A DNA stretch of 64,000 bases from Liquidambar formosana. Taxonomy: Eukaryota; Streptophyta; Magnoliopsida; Saxifragales; Altingiaceae. The position numbers and the translations under genes are program-made. Where the stretch lies: assembly GCA_039720395.1 (NCBI GenBank), contig CM077832.1, positions 13,954,966 to 14,018,965 on the forward strand. Reading direction: 5' to 3'. Under the pieces are notes generated by a model that saw only the letters and a program-made list of their open reading frames with translations, did not search any database and was not told the DNA's origin. This document shows positions 46,215 through 59,254 of this stretch, piece after piece. Each line of letters begins with the position of its first letter. Within the stretch, counting starts at the first letter, position 1.

Positions 46215-46480
46215 TGAATTACCTTTCTCTTTGAGGTCGCAGTCGATCCCCAAACAGAAGCAGTTTGAGGTCATCCGGGGAATCACCAAGGATCCCGAGA
46301 GAATCATCCCAATTGGAATACGCAAACTTTGCTCTCTGTAGATATGCCTTTTATCTCACAAACCCAGAGAGCAAACTTTGTGTGCTTCCATTTCCCAAGC
46401 CTGCATCGCCCTAATCAACTCAGCCGCAGTGTCAGAACAGTCACCCAAGAAGCAAACGAAGCTAGTGTCCCAGTAGGCAG
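46215..46480 (-). pseudogene. Unidentified coding-like remnant
   Basis: This stretch is clearly less AT-rich than its surroundings. On the minus strand, one frame encodes FVCFLGDCSDTAAELIRAMQ followed by AWEMEAHKVCSLGL and then a stop; a shifted frame continues as AKFAYSNWDDSLGILGDSPD followed by DLKLLLFGDRLRPQRE. The two frames together suggest an old coding sequence with frame shifts. It vaguely recalls an RNase H-like retroelement domain, but no catalytic motif convinces me. It lies downstream of the CDKD gene on the same strand and does not look like its missing last exon. Confidence 0.3.
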
Positions 46481-46599
46481 GCATCATCTCTAATTGTTAA
46501 CAGGCTTAATTCAAAAGGCTTCCACCCTAAAATGTGGCTGGCCAGAATAAGATTCAATTCCCAATCCGGAGATGCCAATCCTCCTGGTAATAACACAGG

Positions 46600-48276
46600 G
46601 ACTCCCCTTCCTTTAACTCGTGCGGAAAACATACAAACTCAAATGGACAAATAATTACATACCAACACAAATGACCACTAACTTCATAGAAGATGACTAC
46701 TAACTTATTTAAAAATGACTACTACATTGTATTGAAATGTAATTATTTGCCCATAGCCAGACCAACCTGTAATTCCGCCCCCTCCCTCTGAAACTCTTTC
46801 CCATGTAAATTCATATTTTGATAGCACTATATTTAACTTGTTGAATTTTGGCCTTATGTCCTATGTCATCAATCGTTGTTACCCGCTTTCCTACTTATAA
46901 AAGCAGAATTATCCAATTCAGGACAGTTGAAGATTAAACAAAGGCACACATTCACATTCCAAGAGGTCAAGATTGTACCTTATTTTCTTCTGCCAAGATT
47001 ATACATTGGATTAGTTCAAATTATTGGTATAAAATTGTGTGCCACACTCCGTCAAGACAGTTGAAGTTGTGTCTCCGAAACTGAATAATGGTTATTCTTG
47101 TTCAGAATGCAGAAATTCCAGATGTAATTTTCTCTTGATATGCAGTCTATCAGAACTGCAGGTAGTACAACAGAAAACAGAAACACCATGATTATTAACA
47201 ACTCCTTATAACCAAAAAAAATTATGTAACATATTTTGGATTTTTGGAAAAAAAAAGAAGAAGATATTTATTACTTCTTGAAGAAGCTGCCGCTCCAAAA
47301 AAATAACACTTCATATCATCTAGTCATCGTAACCCTCATAATAATCAAAATCTGGCAACAAGCTCTTGGACTTTGTTCAATCCTAAGGGGACATATAAAA
47401 ATTCCATGGAAAAAGTCATTCCATTTTATTCTCAACGACATTGCAAGCCAGGCTATTCATCTTAACCATCTATCCTAGTTTGCAATGCATCCAATTTTCA
47501 TGAAGAGGATGATTTTAGAATTTTAAAGAAACAACTGCAGTCAAAATTAAATTATTTTTTGGGATGGCACCATTTATTTTTCTTCTATAATCTTTCTTTC
47601 CTCCTTTCTTTTTATATTTCAAAGATGAATCCATTTCAACAATGGATTCATGTATAAATTTTTATTTAAAAAAAAAAAAAAGTGAATTCATTCCAAATAT
47701 TATCTATGCCCCTTTAAAACTTGTAGGGATCAAAAGACCCTAACCACATTATCAAAAAAAAAAAAAAAAAGAGAGACCCTAACCACAACTATCCGTGTCA
47801 GTACAATTTTTTTACAGTATAATTGTTTTAACAGGCTTGGATTTGTTTTATATACAGACATAATACATACTTCTAAAGCTCTAAAATGTTACAAGAGGGA
47901 GGCGGAGGAGGGAAGGTGGGTTGTGTAGCAAATGATGGCTTACGCAATTATTCAGTAGGGTGGTTGCGGGTTTAAGAAAAGATTTCGTAACACTATATCT
48001 TACATTTTCACCCTCTTAACATGCAAATTAGATTATTTTATAGTAATTTACTGTGCCAACCATTAAGAAACTTCCTATAATATAAAAGTATACATATTAA
48101 CTGTAAAACAAAAGTGAGAATCATTCAATGGTTTGGATCATCCAATTGATGCAATGACCAAGCTAAAACTATTCCAGGATATCCATAATCAGAAGATGAA
48201 TTACTAAGATAAATGACAAAAATGGAATAATATGGCATATACAATCACAGAAAAATTAGAGTAAAACTTATGTTAC
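46600..48276. other. Downstream of the CDKD stop, no exon recognised
   Basis: I searched the minus strand by eye for a terminal CDKD exon (the LKRKLDLEF-type ending of the family) and did not find one. The rest is AT-rich with A-runs. Confidence 0.4.
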
Positions 48277-48344
48277 CTGCTTGTTGTGGGTCCAGGAGGA
48301 TGTCTAGATCCTGACACAGACATCCAATTAATGTCAGGGTATTT

Positions 48345-51300
48345 TTATCCAGCTGCCTGTCTGATATCATTCACATCATTGTCAACCTTATCATCAACAG
48401 GGTATCCATCTTCATCAACACCCTCACGATTTGGCATCACTCTCCTTAATTTTCTTGAGGGTGACAACACTCTTGGACCTTCTGGAGGATCTGGATCTAA
48501 ATATTTTGAACTGAAAGAATCCCCCTTAGGGGGAGGTCTTCGAAGCTTAGCTGGTTCCGTCGGTGGCGGTGCAGATGAAAAATACCTAAAAGGACAATGA
48601 GGGTTACAAAACAACAAAAATAAGAATCATCATTTATCCAGTTGATGTGATTTAGTTACGAACCTGTGCTCCAGTGCCTGCTGAACAGAAATTCTTGCTC
48701 TTGGATCATAGGTAAACATTTTTGCTAAAAGATCCAAAGCATCATCACTTGCCATTGGAAACAATGAACGCAGGGGAGGTGCAGGAACATATTGGTATTC
48801 CACATATTCAGGAAGGTAGGCCATGTCAGGCCACTGAACAGGTTTTGGGGTCCCAAATGCTTGAAAGATTTTCCCTAATTGATCAATGTCACTAGAACCC
48901 TGGCCATGAAATCAAAAGACAAGCTTTTGGTAAGCTAAAAGACCAAACCAAATTAAAGATATGCACCTCCCATGTACATACAAACAAAGAGAAATGTAGG
49001 AATGGAAAAGACTGATCAATTCAGAGATCCCATTTCAAATGAAGATGCTCGTTGACATAATATGACGTACTTATTTACTTGTAGCTTCCAAATTTTAGTC
49101 AGCAATATTTTGCAGGGTTACTACATGTACTTTAAGACAGCTCTTCATGAAAACACAATGGAGTTACCAATCCTACGAGCATTACAAACTACAAGAATGT
49201 TAGCTATAACAGCTGGAAATGACTGCAACTCAGCATAATTCAATATGATAGACAAAAACACAACACTTATTAGGTGACTGATCCCGTGGAAAATATTTAA
49301 CTTCATCAACTCCCAAAGCAGCAACAGTTGTCGAAGGCAATGTCCTCAATCAATCATCAGCTTAACAAAGTGAACTCAAAGTAAACCAAAAGACCTTACA
49401 GTAATAGCCTTAATACAGAATATATGACCTTAGTTTCTAAACTTCTACTGGATTTTTTTGCCTTAGAAAAACCTTGTTAGGACCAAACAACCGATCATCA
49501 CCTCCTTTATGATGAAAAGATCATCAGAAAACTTTTGCGTAAGTATCGGACTAATAAGGAGAGCTTTGATAGAGGCAGAATTGTTGGAGGCTCTAATAGA
49601 CAAAAGATAATATACAAGGACATAAATGGAGCTAGCAACAGAAGATCTGCAATCTAACAAACAATAGAAAATATACCTATAGATCAGATAGAATGGAAGA
49701 AAAGAATTCATGCAGTCAACCAAAAAAAAAAATTATGATTTCATTCTGATGGAAGAAAAAATTGAGTTGTCAACAATTACTTCCATCATACAGAGTAACA
49801 ATTTTCCAATTCATGATTTGTCTGCTCGACTCCAAATTAGTTGCCTGGTTAAAACCAAATAAAAGATAAAGAAGGTGATGGACAAGAAAATGAAGGTAGA
49901 AAAAATATACAATCTAACATGTCATTGATAACTGATATAATAATTAAGAAGCTAAACCTGAAATCGTCGCCCCAACATCCCCTGAAAAAAATATCACATA
50001 ACTAGTTGTTGGCTCTTGTGATTATGGCATCTGAAGCTGCAGCATAATTTTTTATCACTAAACCACCAGTTTATAACACTTTAATAATTTTTATCTACAG
50101 GAACAAGTATTAATATTAGTAATTTGTCTTACAAAGTTACAATACGTTCTCAAGGAAGGAGTGAGAACTGCACGAAAGGAGAAAGGTCTAACCAGAGCAA
50201 GCAAAAGCTGAACAATGACCAAGGAGACCGCCCAATTCAAGTGGGTTTGGCTCAATCCATTTAGTAAATAATAACTGCATTGAATTCAGTTTTTGCTATG
50301 AAACTCGAATACAACCCAGTAATTATCTTTAATTTCTTCTAGGTGTTGTAATGTTTCTAATGTTTGCTAATGTTTTCACAATTTTTGAATATTTCTTTAA
50401 CATTCAAGTTTAAAAAGTTTGGTTCATGTCGATCCTTTCAGAATGCATTGGGTTTGGCTGAAGTTTTTGTTGGCTATTTATAATCGGAAAGTTACACGTT
50501 GAGTAGTTTTCGACCCAAACCAACCCAGCTTCAACTATTTCCTTGAGTGCCCAAATTCTAGCAACGCGTTTCCATCTTCCTGTCTGCCCATGACTAGATC
50601 TCATAGCCAAACTAATGGGGAGAAACCATCGATGGTCCACAGAATAAGGGGAGCAAGGGAAGATTGTTACCATTATTCTAGGTAGTTAGTCACTTAGGGG
50701 CTGTTTGGCAAACCTGAAAACATGGCCGAATAAGACTGGCCAGTTTTGATTTCATACTATTTGGTAAGTCTCTTTTTCCTTTGTTATGAAAATAAGGCAT
50801 AAAAACAGTTTTTTTCAAACCAACTGTGAGTTGGTTTATTTAAAAATCAAATAACAGTTATGGACTAGACATAGTCTGATTCAATTTTTTAAGTTCCCAA
50901 ATAGGCCCTTAGTCAACTACTATAGGGTGTTCCTATTACCATTCTAGGCAATTGGTCAGTTAATATTTGGGCAAAAGCCTGTTTTAGACAATTTCCATGG
51001 AATCAACTATTTTTAGGTGATTGTTCAAACACTAGTAGTGTTAGTTTAGTATTTTCATCTATTAGGGTTAGCCTTGTATATTTATCTCTTGTAACTCTGA
51101 TTAATAATTATGAGAATTACCTCTCTTTGCAAAGTTTTTGTGGTATCAGCGCCCTAAGGGTTGGGAAACATCTTTCTTCCTAATCCACATGCGATCGCAG
51201 CTCGTGAAGTATCTATCCTCTCCAGTCGCACAAAATAGCAGCTCTTTCCCTCTACCATAAATGAGTCACACAATCACAATTCTCCTTCTGCACCATGATG

Positions 51301-54300
51301 CAACGAGCCACCGTGAGCACCATGAAGTATATCCCTCATCAAATCTCTCTTTCTATTAGTCAAATCTCTCTGCCTCTCCCCTAGTTGACCAAGCCCTAGC
51401 ACTACTCGCATCAACCAATTCCTAGTTGACTCTCATTCACACCTCTTTGCACCACCTCTCAACTCAGCACCGTTGCATCTTAGCATTATTGCAACCAAGG
51501 ACTTTAATATCGATATTGATGGATATATCAAGGGTCCAAAAATGTGGATATATCGGATATATCGTTGGATATATTGACAATATCGATATCGTTTTAAAGA
51601 TATAATGGAAACATGGATATTTTTATTGAAACTCTAGGAAACAATGATTTAAACTCTAATACACAATCTAGCATCAAAATATTGCAATTTAAATATGGAT
51701 AATACAAGTATGTGTTGCGTAGGGTATAAAAAATATACCGCGCTAAGTAAATAAATAATAGAAAATTTTGCAAATTCAACATTTAGATGTTATATAACAT
51801 TGAAATAGATTTTTGTAACATTTAAATATAGAGTGCTATTAGACCAAAGGCCATTGGTTTGAAATAATATTTTAAATTATGTGAAATAATAAGCATAGTA
51901 AAATGTACATATATATGTGAATCCTAACCTATTCTAATGTGTAAAAATTTCACCAGAAATCAGCAAAAGGGCATTTAAACATGGCAGTGTCGATATCTTG
52001 AACGATATCAGCGATATACCTTCGATATCGCTGATATCATTCGATATTTTGTTTTTTGAAAATTTTTCAATTTCGCAACAATATATCATATCGTTACCCT
52101 CCGATATGGCGAAATATCGTGATATATCGCGATTTTTAAGTCCCTGATTGCAACCATCACAACCCTCAAGTACTTCAACACAGACTTCGATCTTCCAAGA
52201 ACCAGTCGTACCATGAAACCTCTTCAGCTTTCAAGCCCACCAGTAGTAGTCAACCCCACCAAACCAGCATCTCATCTTCTTAACCGAGACTCCTAAGTCG
52301 AACCAGCCTTAGCCATTAGCCTTTTCCATCTATGGAAACAGTCAAGACCAACCCCTCTTAAGCATCAATCAAGCCCTTTTCACCACCAGTCATAACAACA
52401 TAGTCCTAGTCACACCACCTTCTAAGTCACTTTCTCCTATTGCATTTTCTCTCTTAATCGCACCATTTAAGCCTCTCCTCTACCAGCATTGCTAGCTCCA
52501 TTGATAAAACAGAAAAATTTTGGTTGTTTGGCTACTAGTCCTTGACAGTCTTAAGGTGGCTGTTTGGTTGTGGGGACTGGCAAACCACTTGATAATTATT
52601 TGTTTTGTTTGAGTGCTAGTTTCACTGTTTACCTCATGGCGAGTGGTAATTCTAATTCTCTTCTGGCATCAGTGTGGAGTTGACAAGTTATAACTACATC
52701 TATTGGGCCTCTATTATGAAGAAGAAGAAAAAGTGACCAAAGAATATGTGGGGTTATGTGACTGGAATTATTAAGAAGCCTAGTGATGCCATGGTTGATG
52801 AATGTGAAGAATTGTTATCGTTCTAGGCAATGAACAATGCAAAGATTATCACTTGGATAAATAATTCAATCTATTGGGGTTCAACTAGCGAAGTTCTCTA
52901 CCGCCAGAGAAATTTGGGAGCATTTATCAAAGTTGTATGTTCAATCAAATTTTGCGAAGAGGGAACAAGACATCAAAGAAACCCCTCAAGGAGACGGGAT
53001 TATTTGGGAGTTTGTGTTCTGACTAATTTTTGGAATCAATTGGACCTTATAGAACCTGAGGAACTAAGCATGAACATGGTGTATTGTACCTATAGGGAGG
53101 AGCAATAACTTGTTCACTATCTGATGGCTCCTAGGAGTGAGTTTGAGAGTATTCGAGGTACTGTACTTTACTGTAACCCCCTTCCTTCAATTGATTCAAT
53201 GGTTAATGAACTGTTAGGAAAAGAAACTTATTTCAAAACTACTGCCAAAAAGGGGCTACTTCTTGATGATCAGTGTAGCCACTTTTTTACTATGATTACA
53301 GAACAGTCGCAAAAACTTATGTCTTCATCTTAGCCCAATGCCTTATATGTCACTTCTCCTCTAAGTTTGTCCTCACCTCCCTTAAGTATATCTCGATTCA
53401 CTTAGGTATTCAATTCAAATGCTACACATCACATGACCCATGATTCTTCTTTGTTTATTTCCACTGCTTCCCTACCTTCTTCAGTTATTGTGATGATTGT
53501 AAATGGCACATCTATGCCTTTGACAAGTGTTAGGTCTATTTTGAAACCTTATCTTTCTCTATCTCTATCAGATCGGATGATGGTATATCTGAATCAAATC
53601 CGATAAGAAATAACTTCAATTCGATCCGTTCCGATCCTACAGATCTATAAAATACAAATACATATCCGAATTTGTTATCTTTAGATGTCCAATCCGAAAA
53701 CATGATCCGATTCGATACCTCACAGAATGTATAGCTGACAAAATTTTCCATGAATTTTAGAGAAAAAAATTAGAAATTTTAAAAAAATTTATAATCATAT
53801 GAAATATATTTTAAATTTGAGGATAAATTTCAACATTTTTACTATATAATGTTCATAAAAACCATAGATATGTGCTAAACTACCAATTAATAAAATATAT
53901 AATCTAATATATTATTTAAATTATCGGATCGAAGTTTTATCCGATCGGATTAGGCAATATCCGTATTTGATTTGTTAACTAACAGATTATCGGATTTAGA
54001 TTATTAACGGATTAGCGGATCACAATTCTCTTACCATATCCTAATAATCGGATCGGATTCAGATCAAAATGCGATCCATTGACAGGTCTAGGTGGGAGTT
54101 GGGGGAATGGGCCATAAGGTAGGAGAGCTGCATTTGCTAGAGGAGTTGCATGTTCTTGCTTTGGCTACTTCCATAGTTGATTTGTCTTCCTTTCGTTTCA
54201 GTCCTAAGTCATCTTGTGTTCATTTGTGGCATTCTCACCTTGGATACATTTCTCATTCTCACTTGAAGTATTTAGTTTCTACTAGTGTTTTAGGTGATTT

Positions 54301-57300
54301 GAGTAGTCATGATATTTCTAATTGTAGTGATCGTAAACTTGCAAAATTTACACCCTTGCCTTTTTAATAAATGTACACCTACTTCTTCTGCACCCTTTGA
54401 TCTTGTTCACTCTGATGTGTGGGAAATTAGCATGTAAAGGTTTATTATTCTCTTTAATTGCATTTGGTGATAGATTTTGTAGAACACTTCCATGACAACT
54501 AGTGTTGCTTAAATGTTCTAACAAAATGGATTGGCAAAAAATTGTTGTACGTAGAAACTATACCAAGAAGATCAATTCCCAAAAGCTCTTCTGTTTCCTT
54601 CTAGTATATATTTGCTTTAATAATAGAGGGTGCATTAATTCTTCATCAAGTAATGGAACTACAATAAAAAATTTTATGATCTGAGATAACTAGCAATTTA
54701 GACATGGAGAAGAAAACGGAGCGAGCAAATTAAAGACAATCAAAAACATGTATATATATAACATTCCAACTTCTTTGCCATGGGTTACTCAAAACTTAAG
54801 ACAGACACAAAGCATCCGAAATTCTTTGCCAGAGAAATTTAAAGGTTAAGGATAAATAAATACAAGAAAAAGACACTTGTAAAATTTTCAAATTATGACC
54901 AACCATTTAATGACATATAGCCCAACCATTTAGAATAATACACAAACTTAACCAACACAACACATGAAGCATCTGAAAATGATCCAAATAAAACAATTAA
55001 TTTGGCAGGATTAGCAAATGCAAGAATCAATTACTAAAACCCTAGATTTACCTGTAGAAAAGGTCTACGGAGGAGAAGCTCTGCAAATATACAAGCCGCA
55101 GCCCAGACATCCACCCCTGATCCATATTGTTTGCTCCCAAACAACAATTCAGGTGCCCTGTACCATAGAGCGAAAACCTGCTCAAAGGAATAAACTCCTC
55201 AAAATAAATTACATTTTCTTTTTAAATTTTGCACAGTGGAACAAAAGCTGCCATATGTAACAAAACGGGTTATCACCATTCTGCATTTCTTTAAGTGTGA
55301 TAAGAATAAACTAACAATCAAGCTGGTCGTCTAATTGAACTCAAAACATAACAATATAATAATCAATGCAAGATGCCTGCAAAAAATTTAACTTTGAGAA
55401 ATCAAGCAGCTCAACATTAGCAGGCTACCATTATGATAACAAACCCATGATACTGGAGACAATAAATTGACACCCAACACAACTGTCTAATACTAATAAT
55501 GCTAAACAAACACCCATTCTTCAATGAAATTCTTAAGAGTGCCAAAAATCCTATGTATTTTCCTTCTTATTAGAAAATGTCCTCACATTAACAAGAATAA
55601 ATCTCATAAACCTCATTGCCCTTTGTACCCTTTGTGTAAGTGAAGAAGGTAACTGGTTATTAGGATGGCAAGTACACAAGTTATGAAATAATAAGTTGGG
55701 TTCTGATTCTAATGGCTTGAACACCCATGGGAAATTCCATTTTAAATATTTCGTGCTGACACAAGGTAAGCATCATTCCAAAGGATTCAATAATCCCAGG
55801 GGCCAGGGCATAAAGGAGTTCCAATTAAGAACCTGCCACTCACATTATGAAACTTACAGATTCAAACTAGTAGACCACCATTCAATTATGCAAAATCGTA
55901 CATAAACTCCATATGATACCTGGTGAGTAAATTTGCGGTCAGGGCTCCCAAATACACGCGCCAAACCAAAGTCAGCTAATTTAAGCTGCCCATCTTCTCC
56001 AATCAGTAAATTGTTCGGCTTCATATCTCTGTAAAACACAAGTTAGCATCACCCAAAACATCTTGAAGCAGATTTGGAATCAATTCATAGCAGATCATAC
56101 CGATGTAAGACCCATTTCTTATGACAATATGCGAGCCCTCTCAAAGTCATAAGCATATATGACTTTATATCAGCCGGAGAAAGAACAATGTTTCTATCTC
56201 GAATAATGGCTTCCAAGTCCGTGTGCATGAATTCAAACACAAGGTGCAAGTTTCCCTTGTGAGAAAATGCATCAGTCAATTCAATTATATTCGGATTCTT
56301 GAGCTCTTTAAGCAGTTTAATTTCCCTAAGTGCAGTAAAATTCACACCTTCCTTGAAATTCCCAAGCCGAATTTTCTTAATGGCAACTGTCTGTCTTGTC
56401 TGAAACATATCCAAATAAGTTAATTTCCAGTCGGGAAATAAAAATTTAAAAAATTTTTAAAAAAAAACCGTCATAATTTTTGCGCTCGTCCGAAAGCACA
56501 GTGAAGACTCAGATTTGAATCTCAATAGCATTCACTTTGGACTAAAAACAAAAGTTCGGCTTTTTATCAAGCTCAGCCCTCCCAAGACCCCGCTTAGCAG
56601 GACCAACACTAGGTAATAGCCTTTTATTGAAATAACACAGTGAAATTTCAGGATTTGGGAATTATTTCACATTGAAATAATTTGGTATTAAAGAGTTATT
56701 CATATAAATATTGGCAATAATTTATAGACAATCCAAGAATGAATCAAAGAATAAGAAATGTAATGCATATTGACAAGTCATGAAATAAGGGCGTTTTGTC
56801 ATTTGGTAATTATTTGGAATAATTCAGAAGTTTTGAACTGATTCGGGAGATCTTGAAATATAGGAGTTTGACAGTTATTTGAAATAGCTCAGCCAATTTT
56901 CAGTCGCACAAAAATTGGGTTTAATTTGCATTCCAATCTCGTGGTACTAGACCATCTTGCAATTATTTTCTGCAAACTTGGGGTCTTTAGAATTCAATTC
57001 AACTCCAAATCCATTGGCACTTGAGGCCTCCGATTACAACTTCAACATCCCAATACAATGCAACCGAAGGTTGCCTGAGGAGTTTCCAGAGCTAATTCAA
57101 GAAATATGGAAACATACAACTTTTGTTGCAATGAAAATTTTTCAGGCTCGATCGAGAATTTTGCCTTGACAACACCAATTCCCATACTGAGAATGAACCA
57201 AAAAGATTTCGTATATATATCCAAATCATTTATAATAACAAATATAAAATAAAGAAAAAAAATAGGAAACCCTATAAGCATAAACCCAGCCATTGTAATT

Positions 57301-57596
57301 GTTTGTGCAGAAGATTGATCAACGTGTTTATCTAAAACTGAATTATAATTGAGACTGCAGGGAGTTCTATGCTGAAATATTTTAATTAAAAAAAAAAAAA
57401 CAGCCATATGTTTTTGAATCATGGATCGTAAAGAAGACGAAGAAAGAGGGTTTTTTTTTTTTTTTTTTTGGAGGGGGGGAAATACCAAGGTATCGAAGGC
57501 CTTGTAAACGACGCCATATGTGCCCTCGCCGAGAACTTGGCGCTTCAGGTATCGATCTGCGTCTTTCTTCTCCGGCAACTGATTGGCTTCTGACAT
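48345..57596 (-). CDS. CDKD: CDKD-type cyclin-dependent kinase (CDK-activating kinase, CDK7 orthologue)
   Basis: Six exons on the minus strand: 57596-57486, 56399-56101, 56028-55920, 55177-55052, 48899-48664, 48585-48345; 373 residues, all phases consistent. Visible kinase motifs in order: [12 protein letters not shown] loop, VAIKKIRLG lysine, [11 protein letters not shown] (the CAK version of the cyclin-binding helix), [12 protein letters not shown] catalytic loop, [31 protein letters not shown]-loop and [15 protein letters not shown]. The family, with cyclin H and MAT1, phosphorylates the T-loops of other CDKs and the RNA polymerase II C-terminal domain in the nucleus. The T-loop Ser (GSP) and Thr (FTHQV) positions are kept; Leu replaces the Arg usual in plant members (FARWY), as in CDK2. 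Intron 4 is 6.15 kb and full of transposons. The C-terminus stops at RQAAG, short of the family's usual end. Confidence 0.92.
50697..50908. mobile_element. Tourist MITE in CDKD intron 4
   Basis: 212 bp from GGGGCTGTTTGGCAAACC to CCCAAATAGGCCC, with TTA at both flanks (50694-50696, 50909-50911). Related over its whole length to 61119-61367. Confidence 0.82.
51498..52146. mobile_element. MULE-like MITE nested in the copia leader
   Basis: 649 bp between two copies of ATTGCAACCA (51488-51497 and 52147-52156). Ends AGGACTTTAATATCG and CGATTTTTAAGTCCCTG are inverted relative to each other. Both ends are densely packed with ATATCG/CGATAT and GATATATC motifs. A 9-10 bp duplication fits Mutator-like mobilisation. 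Confidence 0.75.
53570..54090. mobile_element. Insertion interrupting the copia pol region
   Basis: The copia-derived frame is lost at about 53570 and resumes near 54092. The insert is rich in GGATCGGAT/ATCCGATC-like words and ends GCGATCCATTGACAGGTCTA; read inverted, TAGACCTGTCAATGGATCG is like the end of hAT-type MITEs. The left end is unclear. AGGTCTA occurs at 53532-53538 and 54084-54090. Confidence 0.5.
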
Positions 57597-58020
57597 GGTT
57601 TCTACTTTCTAGCGCTATGTATGTAGTCTTGTTGATTGTTGGGTTTCTGATTTAAGCAATTTGCTTAGAAAAGTTCAGACGCCCCACAAGAATTTGAATT
57701 CTGCCATTGATACTCAGAATCAATCCATTGATGGTTACACAATTTGAGCACTCCCTTATGTCTACTCACTCCCACTCGGAGACATGTGGAATGCGAGCGG
57801 AGCGAGGCTTTTACCTGAGAAGCCGCGTACGAAACGGCTAGGACTGCGGAGTCACGCTGTCCCATTTTGTATCTACTGTCTACTTTTAAAAGGCTGATTA
57901 ATCTAATTCACTCTTTCTTTTTTTTTTTCTCTCTTGTTGAGAATGTCAAAATTACACATATCATTATTTTATGGCAATTGATCAGGACTGTTTAAGATCA
58001 AAAATTCTACTCAAGTCAAG
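57597..58020. other. CDKD 5' UTR and promoter region
   Basis: Upstream of the CDKD ATG (minus strand) the sequence up to about 57870 is less AT-rich than usual, with GC-containing words (GCCGCGTACGAAACGGC). No TATA box at normal spacing is obvious. Confidence 0.4.
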
Positions 58021-58110
58021 TTTTATTTATTTATTTATTTATTTATACAATCAATAGAAACTACATTTATTTCTAATCCCCTAATTGATATCAATAAGTG
58101 AGTCGTAAAG
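58021..58110 (-). mobile_element. SINE-like repeat fragment, minus strand
   Basis: Plus strand TTATTTATTTATTTATACAATCAATAGAA, quoted here only by its parts (TTTATTTATTTA, then CAATCAATAGAA), and AATTGATATCAATAAGTG match the 3' part of the family at 26222-26395. Confidence 0.4.
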
Positions 58111-58439
58111 TGAGTCCTAAATGACATTTATTTTACTTGTTAAGTGAGCCAATATATGCTATTAGGCCATTTTGGACTAGTCAGGTTGAAATTTAAAATA
58201 AGATTTTATTTGTATTTTGACTATTCAAGAAGTTGTCTTTAGGTTGATTTTTCTATTTTTGAATTTCTAAAGCCCACTGGCCAAGGCTAATATTCGAACT
58301 AATTGTGAGACCTATACACGTTATTAAAATATTTCTTTTATCTCTAAAAATATAATAGAGAAGTATATAAGATATGATAACACATAAATCATGTGCGTGT
58401 ACTGTTGGGGATTCTCAATAAAATTATAAATAAGAATCA

Positions 58440-58870
58440 CAATAAAAAAATAATAATGAAACAATGTTACCGATAGAAGCGAAGTGGCGGGTTGAGGCAC
58501 GGGTATTTCGCTCTTTTTAAGACGATTCGTGCCTCTGCGGAAGTTAGTCCGATGCAGCAGGTTCACTAGCAGGTTGTCCCCAGGATACAACAGCCCAGCC
58601 ACTTACATTGTAGACTCAACGAATCTGCACCATTCGAAGAGCAAAAGCTCCACACCAATACACCCTTTTCTTCACCCATATGAAATAATATAAACTTGTG
58701 TATATCTCTATCAATGAAAACCCCCTTCAATCAAAAAGATTGTACATATCTTCCTATATAAGAATGTCATTAGGTTACCCAAAGCCTAACGGCTAGTGTG
58801 TTAAAACACCACAGCAGCTCATAAAGTTTCACATATGTAACCTCCATGTAATAGAAGTAATGTGAGTAAC
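58440..58870 (-). repeat. Possible LTR or leader remnant
   Basis: Compositionally distinct block. On the minus strand: GTGTATTGGTGTGGAGC, then TGTAAGTGGCTGGGCTG, TTGTATCCTGGGGACAACC, CGGACTAACTTCCGCAGAGG and CACGAATCGTC. It recalls LTR/leader sequence of plant retrotransposons, but no primer-binding site or paired LTR is present. Confidence 0.25.
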
Positions 58871-59254
58871 TTCCACAAGCCAAGGGATAGTATAATAAAT
58901 ATAAAAGCAATTATATAATATTTTAATGAGAATAAGTAAGTTACAAAACCAAATGGTCACAAGTAATAATATATAAAAATATATTATTTTTATTAAAATA
59001 TACCAACATGTATAATACTTTAGTTTTCTCAATTATGATGCAGGAGAGAATCATGGATGATGGATTTAAGTTCAAATTGGTATACTATTTTGCCCCTTTT
59101 AACTTTTACATTGTAAAATGAGAAACAAGGGGTATCTCAATTGCTATCTAATCGTATAAATGTAGTCCTAGACTTGCAACTCGATCCAATGTAACCAAAC
59201 TCAAACCAACCTTTTGGGTTCACTCTCATTTGTCTTCGTATATAAGCTATCACA

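Larger units (their letters stand above)
51060..54430 (+). mobile_element. Decayed Ty1/copia retrotransposon in CDKD intron 4 (antisense to the gene)
   Basis: A primer-binding site TGGTATCAGCGC (51141-51152), close to the tRNA-Met complement, follows a probable LTR end (CTCTTTGCA). Gag homology lies at about 52690-53330 ([13 protein letters not shown], then [13 protein letters not shown], then [14 protein letters not shown]), a protease-like [13 protein letters not shown] at about 53410-53450 where the catalytic DSG motif has become NSN, and a GAG-pre-integrase segment at 54092-54367 ([20 protein letters not shown]). Stops and frame shifts break every part. Integrase core, reverse transcriptase, RNase H and the 3' LTR are missing. 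The upstream LTR start was not found. Confidence 0.85.

Noticed and set aside
52830..53333. Frames of 92 and 69 codons as independent genes
   Set aside because: They are pieces of one decayed copia gag, broken by frame shifts and stops.
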